Of a stretch of 16,371 nucleotides of DNA, positions 12,775 to 16,371 are shown one piece after another. Under the pieces are notes generated by a model. The model ran no database searches. It had not been told where the DNA came from and worked only from the letters and a program-made list of their open reading frames with translations. Position 1 is the stretch's first letter; the number at the start of each line of letters is the position of its first letter. Source of the stretch: Legionella qingyii (GTDB taxonomy: Bacteria; Pseudomonadota; Gammaproteobacteria; Legionellales; Legionellaceae); contig NZ_QHJG01000055.1 in NCBI RefSeq assembly GCF_003184185.1, positions 1-16,371 on the forward strand, written 5' to 3'. Made by a program: the position numbers and the translations under genes.

Positions 12775-12800
12775 ACCCAGCCATGAAGCCATGGCTGGGT
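12775..12800 (-). terminator. Hairpin between rplL and rpoB, candidate attenuator
   Basis: The arms at 12775-12785 and 12790-12800 are perfect 11-bp complements (ACCCAGCCATG) closed by a 4-nt loop. It begins 23 nt after the rplL stop and ends about 40 nt before the rpoB ATG. On the minus strand it is followed by a short T-rich stretch (TTTACGTGTTTG), enough for partial but not full termination. In E. coli a partial terminator in this same gap lowers rpoBC expression relative to the ribosomal proteins; I infer the same role here. Confidence 0.75.
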
Positions 12801-12823
12801 CCTATCTCACTGATATAACTTTA

Positions 12824-13198
12824 TTATTTAACTTCTACTGAAGCACCAGCTTCTTCAAGTTCTTTCTTGATGTTAGCAGCTTCATCTTTAGATACACCTT
12901 CTTTAATTGTTGAAGGAGCACCTTCTACTAAATCTTTAGCTTCTTTCAAGCCAAGACCAGTAATACCACGAACTGCTTTAATAACGTTAACTTTGTTTGC
13001 ACCGAAACTGGTCATAACAACAGTAAATTCTGTTTGTTCTTCAGCAGCGGCAGCAGCAGCAGCTGGAGCAGCAACTGCAACAGCAGCAGCGGCAGCAGAA
13101 ACGTTAAATTTCTCTTCCATTGCTTCGATTAACTCAACAACTTCCATAACAGACATATTTGCTATGGTTTCTAAAATATCATTTTTTGACACAGCCAT
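12824..13198 (-). CDS. rplL: 50S ribosomal protein L7/L12
   Basis: L7/L12 forms the flexible ribosomal stalk, present in several copies on L10, which recruits and stimulates the translational GTPases. The 124-residue protein has the N-terminal dimerisation and L10-binding helices (about 1-33), a hinge that is almost pure Ala and Val (about 35-52), and the globular C-terminal domain with [18 protein letters not shown] (about 71-88), the factor-binding surface. The ATG is supported by AGGAG 6 nt upstream. It follows rplJ by 43 AT-rich nt, the usual rplJ-rplL pairing, in which both are controlled through the rplJ leader. Confidence 0.98.
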   Translation of the reverse strand: MAVSKNDILETIANMSVMEVVELIEAMEEKFNVSAAAAAVAVAAPAAAAAAAEEQTEFTVVMTSFGANKVNVIKAVRGITGLGLKEAKDLVEGAPSTIKEGVSKDEAANIKKELEEAGASVEVK

Positions 13199-13241
13199 TA
13201 CTAGCTCCTGATTTAAAATTAATTTATTGATTAAATGTGAT

Positions 13242-13766
13242 TTAACCTGCTTTTTTATCTTTTACCGCTGCTAAGGTTCTTACTAATTTAGCATGAGGCT
13301 CAGCAAGAGTTCTGACAAATTTCTCAACGGGCGCTTTCATCACGTACATTAACTTGGCAATAGCTTCATCACGAGTCGGTAAGCTTGCTACAGCATCAAT
13401 TTGATCTGCTTTGTATACTTTTCCGCCTACTGATAATGCTCTGACCTCAAGTTTGTCGCATGTCTTAGTGAATTCTTTAAGTAGTCTTGCAGCATCACTA
13501 GGTGCTTCTAGTGATAACGCGATGAATAACGGGCCAACAAGCAAGTCATTCAAGCACTCAAATTCAGTGTTTTTAAATGCTCTTCTTGTCAATGTATTTC
13601 TTACAACCCGAAGATAAACACCAGATTTACGTGCTTCACTACGTAAGTGCGTCATTTGATTAACAGTTAAACCACGATAATCAGCAACTACTGCCGAAAT
13701 AGCCTTTGAGGCGACCGCAGTCACTTCTTCAACAACAGCTTTTTTTGCAGCTAAATTTAATGTCAC
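13242..13766 (-). CDS. rplJ: 50S ribosomal protein L10
   Basis: L10 anchors the L7/L12 dimers to 23S rRNA, and with them binds its own mRNA leader to repress translation. The 174-residue protein is slightly longer than the 165 of E. coli. The N-terminal rRNA-binding domain is recognisable ([14 protein letters not shown] at about 29-42, [11 protein letters not shown] at about 54-64), and the C-terminal tail binds L7/L12. The start is GTG at 13766, chosen because [15 protein letters not shown] is the expected N-terminus and a full AGGAGG lies 8 nt upstream. It is preceded by a 175-nt leader with L10-leader features. Confidence 0.97.
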   Translation of the reverse strand: MTLNLAAKKAVVEEVTAVASKAISAVVADYRGLTVNQMTHLRSEARKSGVYLRVVRNTLTRRAFKNTEFECLNDLLVGPLFIALSLEAPSDAARLLKEFTKTCDKLEVRALSVGGKVYKADQIDAVASLPTRDEAIAKLMYVMKAPVEKFVRTLAEPHAKLVRTLAAVKDKKAG

Positions 13767-13848
13767 GTTACTGACCTCCTAATTATACAAATCACAAGGA
13801 TTTGCCAGTTATGGTGGCCGCCTCTTTCATTAAGTTGGAGCCGGTTCA

Positions 13849-13916
13849 CCGTCTGCGCAGGAAATTAAGCGTTAGCACCTGCGGTCTTCGACGGCATGGA
13901 ACCAAATCTATGCCGT
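13849..13916 (-). promoter_or_regulatory. L10-type mRNA leader (ribosomal protein autoregulatory element)
   Basis: The minus-strand RNA between rplA and rplJ carries the core I recognise from L10 leaders: CGTCGAAGACCGCAGGTG, then TTAATTTCCTGCGCAGACGG. The outer stem pairs CCGTC (13890-13894) with GACGG (13849-13853) and the inner stem pairs GCAGG (13878-13882) with CCTGC (13857-13861), leaving the asymmetric GAAGACC internal loop expected of the L10 site. Upstream, ACGGCAT (13910-13916) can pair instead with ATGCCGT (13891-13897), which uses the same CCGT bases. By analogy with E. coli, the L10-L7/L12 complex would bind here and reduce rplJ-rplL translation. Confidence 0.8.
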
Positions 13917-13941
13917 GAATTCCTAAAAATGGGTGGATATA

Positions 13942-14637
13942 TTACACAGGTATTGATGAAATATCAATAGCTATGCCAGGACCCATAGTTGTAGATAAAG
14001 ATATTTTCTTTAAATATTGACCTTTTGATGAAGAAGGCTTCGCCTTTTTAAGATCGTTAATTAAAGCAACAATATTTTCAATAATGTCTTCAACAGTAAA
14101 ATCTACTTTCCCAACGGTACAATGTATAATACCATTTTTATCAGTTCTGTATCGTACTTGACCTGATTTAGCATCTTTAACTGCAGCTTCAACGTTGGTA
14201 GTTACAGTTCCAACTTTTGGATTTGGCATTAAGCCTCTTGGACCTAGAACCTGACCTAACTGACCAACAATACGCATTGCATCGGGCGTAGCAATAACAA
14301 CATCGAAGTCCATTGCGCCGCCTTTTATCTTTTCAGCCAAATCTTCAAATCCAACGATATCAGCACCAGCGTCTTTAGCTTTAGTTGCGTTGTCGCCTTG
14401 TGCAAACACAGCTACACGAACAACTTTACCGGTACCTTTAGGTAAATTGGTTGATGAACGGACTACTTGATCTGATTTACGAGGATCAACACCCAAATTA
14501 ACACTTATATCTAAACTTTCGCGAAATTTAGTTGAAGCAAATTGTTTTAAAAGATTGATTGCTTCACTAGCACTATATAAATGATTTGTTTTGATTGTCT
14601 CTAAAATCTTTTTTTGTTTTTTCGATACTCTTGGCAT
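13942..14637 (-). CDS. rplA: 50S ribosomal protein L1
   Basis: L1 forms the mobile L1 stalk at the E site and in many bacteria represses translation of the rplK-rplA mRNA. The 231-residue protein is of normal length. Conserved stretches include [13 protein letters not shown] at about 48-60, the [12 protein letters not shown] segment, and [21 protein letters not shown] in domain II. The ATG at 14637 follows a G-rich Shine-Dalgarno (AAGGGGGA). Only 10 nt separate it from the rplK stop, so the two are surely co-transcribed and probably translationally coupled. Confidence 0.98.
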   Translation of the reverse strand: MPRVSKKQKKILETIKTNHLYSASEAINLLKQFASTKFRESLDISVNLGVDPRKSDQVVRSSTNLPKGTGKVVRVAVFAQGDNATKAKDAGADIVGFEDLAEKIKGGAMDFDVVIATPDAMRIVGQLGQVLGPRGLMPNPKVGTVTTNVEAAVKDAKSGQVRYRTDKNGIIHCTVGKVDFTVEDIIENIVALINDLKKAKPSSSKGQYLKKISLSTTMGPGIAIDISSIPV

Positions 14638-14647
14638 GGCATCCCCC

Positions 14648-15082
14648 TTACTCTAAACCTTCAACGTCAATACCCATACTGCGAGCAGTACCTGCAATAC
14701 TTCTAACTGCTGCTGCTAAGCTTGCTGCAGTTAAATCAGGCTCTTTAATTTTCGCAATTTCTTCAAGTTGCTTGACGTTAAGTTTGGCCACTTTTTTAGT
14801 GTTAGGTGTACCACTTCCACTTTGAATACCGGCAGCCTTTTTCAGAAGAACTGAAGCTGGTGGTGTCTTAGTAATAAAGGTAAAGCTACGGTCACTATAT
14901 ACAGTGATAACAACAGGAGTGGGTAACCCTTGTTCCATTTGTTGTGTCGCAGCATTGAAGGCCTTACAAAACTCCATAATGTTTACACCGCGTTGACCCA
15001 AAGCTGGACCGACTGGTGGACTTGGATTTGCTTTACCTGCTGGGATTTGCAACTTTATATATGCTTCTACTTTTTTTGCCAT
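14648..15082 (-). CDS. rplK: 50S ribosomal protein L11
   Basis: L11 binds the GTPase-associated region of 23S rRNA, is the target region of thiostrepton, and is needed for RelA activation in E. coli. The 144-residue protein shows the N-terminal domain with the proline-rich [20 protein letters not shown] (about 13-32) and [12 protein letters not shown], then the C-terminal rRNA-binding domain ending [12 protein letters not shown]. The ATG at 15082 has AAGGAG 5 nt upstream. It is the first gene after a 144-nt gap that holds a weak promoter candidate and a hairpin. Confidence 0.98.
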   Translation of the reverse strand: MAKKVEAYIKLQIPAGKANPSPPVGPALGQRGVNIMEFCKAFNAATQQMEQGLPTPVVITVYSDRSFTFITKTPPASVLLKKAAGIQSGSGTPNTKKVAKLNVKQLEEIAKIKEPDLTAASLAAAVRSIAGTARSMGIDVEGLE

Positions 15083-15158
15083 CTTTACTCCTTACGGGTC
15101 ATACGCCAAGTTAATATGAGTTTACTTTCTCTATGTCTCCTAGCTCCCCTTTTTACAC

Positions 15159-15187
15159 AAAATAGCCCTGTATAACTCTTTTCTAAA
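15159..15187 (-). promoter_or_regulatory. Weak promoter candidate for rplK
   Basis: On the minus strand TTTAGA (15182-15187) and TATTTT (15159-15164) are spaced by exactly 17 bp, each matching four of six consensus bases. E. coli has the main L11 promoter in the equivalent nusG-rplK gap, which makes the position sensible. The match alone is weak, and readthrough from upstream may suffice. Confidence 0.35.
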
Positions 15188-15215
15188 CAAGATGTTTATT
15201 AAGACTTATCAGGGC
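15165..15215 (-). terminator. Imperfect hairpin after nusG
   Basis: The minus strand has GCCCTGATAA at 15206-15215 and its complement TTATACAGGGC at 15165-15175, giving a 10-bp stem with a one-base bulge and a 30-nt AT-rich loop. TATTTTGTG follows the stem. It starts 11 nt past the nusG stop. It could be a partial terminator or processing site between nusG and rplK. The long loop makes it less certain than the other hairpins here. Confidence 0.4.
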
Positions 15216-15226
15216 ACCTTAGCGAA

Positions 15227-15781
15227 CTAAGTTTTCTCTACTTGACTAAATTCAAGTTCAACTGGAGTAGATCGTCCAAAAATCAGGACAGCTACTCTTA
15301 ATTTGTTTTTCTCATAATTGACTTCTTCTACTACACCATTAAAGTCAACAAATGGACCTTCTTTAACTCGAACCACTTCACCTGGTTCAAAGAGGATCTT
15401 GGGTCTTGGTTTGGTAACGCCATCTTCAACACGTTGCATGATTGCTCGTGCTTCTTTATCAGTAATAGGTGTAGGTGTCTGACTGGTTCCACCAATAAAG
15501 CCTAAAACTCTTGGTATTGCTCTTATCATATGCCATGTCTGATCATCCATAACCATGTTTACTAATACATAGCCTGGAAAAAACTTGCGTGTACTTTTGC
15601 GCTTTTGGCCTGAACGCATTTCAACAACTTCTTCTGAAGGCACAACAACTTCACCAATTTTATCTTCTAAGTTGTGGTGTTGCGCACGAGATTTAATTTC
15701 GCGCATAACGAAATTCTCGTAACCTGAATAGGCATGTACAACATACCATTGTTTCGATTTGTGTTCTTCCACCGAATTCAC
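15227..15781 (-). CDS. nusG: Transcription termination/antitermination protein NusG
   Basis: NusG binds the polymerase clamp, suppresses pausing, assists Rho, and links polymerase to the ribosome through S10. The 184-residue protein has the NGN domain ([18 protein letters not shown] at about 12-29, [10 protein letters not shown] at about 67-76) and a C-terminal KOW domain ([22 protein letters not shown] at about 134-155). The start is taken as GTG at 15781, whose first bases overlap the secE stop (GTGA), suggesting translational coupling. No well-spaced Shine-Dalgarno serves this GTG. A second GTG three codons later (15772) is preceded by AGGG at a more normal distance and is an alternative start. 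Confidence 0.96.
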   Translation of the reverse strand: MNSVEEHKSKQWYVVHAYSGYENFVMREIKSRAQHHNLEDKIGEVVVPSEEVVEMRSGQKRKSTRKFFPGYVLVNMVMDDQTWHMIRAIPRVLGFIGGTSQTPTPITDKEARAIMQRVEDGVTKPRPKILFEPGEVVRVKEGPFVDFNGVVEEVNYEKNKLRVAVLIFGRSTPVELEFSQVEKT

Positions 15782-16149
15782 CCTAAATGCGTTATTTTAG
15801 CAATTGCCCACATCATCACAGAATCGACTCCCCAGAGTATAAATCCGGTTACGGCTACCATAACAATAACAATGGTTGTTGTCTGTATCGTCTCCTGGCG
15901 GGTTGGCCAAACGACTTTTAACAATTCAACTTTTGATTCTTGAGCAAATTTAAATACTTGTTTACCCACAGATGTCATGTAGGCAAAAAATAAAGTCAAC
16001 AATAACCATACTAGCCATATTATCGACTGGATGGGACCTGAAAATGTATAGTGATATGTACAAAAAAAAGCTGCTGCAGTTACAAGAACCACAGACATCC
16101 ATGAAAGTATATTTTTAGTAGTACTTTGATTTTCGTTAGAACTTTTCAT
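15778..16149 (-). CDS. secE: Protein translocase subunit SecE
   Basis: SecE is the essential clamp around SecY in the inner-membrane translocon. From the ATG at 16149 the protein has 123 residues and three predicted membrane helices, as in E. coli: about 14-33 ([17 protein letters not shown]), 42-58 ([17 protein letters not shown]) and 93-118. The conserved amphipathic segment ahead of the last helix is seen as [17 protein letters not shown] (about 71-87), the family hallmark. The frame is open further upstream, but that part reads through tRNA-Trp and is rejected. The start lies only 14 nt after the tRNA CCA end, and its ribosome site is weak (AAGTGA). It overlaps nusG by 4 bases. Confidence 0.95.
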   Translation of the reverse strand: MKSSNENQSTTKNILSWMSVVLVTAAAFFCTYHYTFSGPIQSIIWLVWLLLTLFFAYMTSVGKQVFKFAQESKVELLKVVWPTRQETIQTTTIVIVMVAVTGFILWGVDSVMMWAIAKITHLG

Positions 16150-16163
16150 ATTCACTTGTAAGT

Positions 16164-16239
16164 TGGCAGGCCAGGAGGGAATCGAACCCCCAACCTGCGG
16201 TTTTGGAGACCGCCACTCTGCCAATTGAGCTACTGGCCT
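16164..16239 (-). tRNA. tRNA-Trp (anticodon CCA)
   Basis: The 76-nt cloverleaf has a 7-bp acceptor stem (AGGCCAG with CTGGCCT), a D arm (GCTCAATTGGCAGAGT), an anticodon stem GCGGT/ACCGC around loop CTCCAAA with anticodon CCA, a T arm GGGGG-TTCGATT-CCCTC, discriminator G, and an encoded CCA end. The tuf-tRNA-Trp-secE order is known from several gammaproteobacteria such as Pseudomonas and Coxiella. The tRNA must be cut out of a transcript that continues into secE. Confidence 0.97.
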
Positions 16240-16246
16240 AAATTAA

Positions 16247-16275
16247 TTGGCACGAATCATTATAATTCATGCCAA
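16247..16275 (-). terminator. Hairpin between tuf and tRNA-Trp
   Basis: The minus-strand arms TTGGCATGAAT (16265-16275) and ATTCGTGCCAA (16247-16257) form an 11-bp stem with one G-U pair and a 7-nt loop, 15 nt after the tuf stop. TTAATTT follows the stem before the tRNA begins. It is probably the 3'-end structure, or a partial terminator, of the upstream tuf transcript. Confidence 0.6.
16259..16264 (-). promoter_or_regulatory. Candidate -10 element for tRNA-Trp/secE
   Basis: A perfect minus-strand TATAAT lies about 19 nt ahead of the tRNA 5' end, the right distance for a short tRNA leader. The -35 region is poor: the best is GTTAAA at 16281-16286 with a 16-bp spacer, three of six matches. 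The box falls in the loop of the hairpin at 16247-16275. It could be a genuine tRNA promoter or a chance AT-rich match. Confidence 0.4.
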
Positions 16276-16290
16276 CACAATTTAACTTTG

Positions 16291-16371
16291 TTACTCGATA
16301 ATTTTCGCAACAACACCGGCGCCAACAGTACGGCCACCTTCCCGAATTGCGAATCGTAAACCTTCGTCCAT
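16291..16371 (-). CDS. tuf: Elongation factor Tu, C-terminal end only
   Basis: This is the last 26 codons and stop (TAA) of an EF-Tu gene, ending [15 protein letters not shown]; the rest lies beyond the window. The position upstream of tRNA-Trp and secE is that of tufB in related bacteria. Its last 62 bases (16310-16371) are identical to 1-62, inside the other tuf. The 16291-16309 part supplies precisely the codons missing from the copy at 1-1172. Confidence 0.96.
   Translation of the reverse strand: MDEGLRFAIREGGRTVGAGVVAKIIE
16310..16371. repeat. Terminal direct repeat, right copy (within tuf)
   Basis: This is identical over its full 62 bases to 1-62. The sequence cannot be followed further, so the true repeat (the duplicated tuf gene) is probably longer than what is seen. 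Confidence 0.97.

Noticed and set aside
12734..12784. Longer rpoB start ([15 protein letters not shown])
   Set aside because: The extra 17 codons read through the hairpin loop region, have no Shine-Dalgarno, and lie before the well-supported ATG with AGAGGA upstream at 12733.
12867..13211. Plus-strand Ala/Ser-rich open frame opposite rplL
   Set aside because: It mirrors the GCA/GCT-rich hinge of L7/L12 on the other strand; no ribosome site and no known family.
16150..16224. Longer secE start (MAEWRSPKPQVGG)
   Set aside because: This part is a translation of tRNA-Trp; the family N-terminus fits the ATG at 16149.

Overview
The window is a dense block of essential transcription and translation genes, all read from the minus strand. 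In transcription order (right to left) it reads: end of a tuf gene, tRNA-Trp(CCA), secE, nusG, rplK, rplA, rplJ, rplL, rpoB, rpoC, rpsL, rpsG, fusA, and a tuf gene lacking only its last codons. The proteins closely resemble what I remember of Legionella pneumophila RpoB, RpoC and EF-Tu, but differ at scattered positions (for example in the RpoB N-terminus). I infer a Legionella species other than L. pneumophila, or a close relative in Legionellales. This is from memory, not a search. Joining the rif cluster (secE to rpoC) directly to the str cluster (rpsL to tuf) is the arrangement I know from Legionella and Coxiella; E. coli keeps them apart.

Layout: 1-1172 tuf; 1192-3276 fusA; 3292-3816 rpsG; 3836-4216 rpsL; 4217-4328 a strong str promoter overlapping a hairpin; 4329-8579 rpoC (TTG start); 8627-12733 rpoB; 12734-12823 a hairpin at the site of the E. 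coli rplL-rpoB attenuator; 12824-13198 rplL; 13242-13766 rplJ; 13767-13941 an L10-type leader; 13942-14637 rplA; 14648-15082 rplK; 15083-15226 a hairpin with a weak promoter candidate; 15227-15781 nusG; 15778-16149 secE; 16164-16239 tRNA-Trp; 16240-16290 a hairpin with a TATAAT box; 16291-16371 3' end of tuf. No stretch over 300 bases lacks a gene; the longest gap is the 175-nt rplJ leader.

The genes form one working group: RNA polymerase beta and beta', the elongation factor NusG, the translocon subunit SecE, ribosomal proteins L11, L1, L10, L7/L12, S12 and S7, the elongation factors EF-G and EF-Tu, and one tRNA. Every reading frame looks intact. Four genes use non-ATG starts (fusA, rplJ and nusG GTG; rpoC TTG).

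I see no novel defence, mobile or biosynthetic system. The most notable structural fact is that the first 62 and last 62 bases are identical and lie exactly at the window ends, inside the two tuf copies. Closing the window on this overlap gives a 16,309-bp circle with one complete 396-residue tuf gene. That is what an assembly collapsing tufA and tufB would produce, so a circular or terminally repeated reading of this sequence is probably an artefact. Smaller points of interest are three intergenic hairpins whose loops hold promoter elements, a 17-residue acidic insertion in S7, an 18-residue N-terminal extension of RpoC, and a very short rpsL-rpsG gap with no room for the E. coli-type S7 feedback site.
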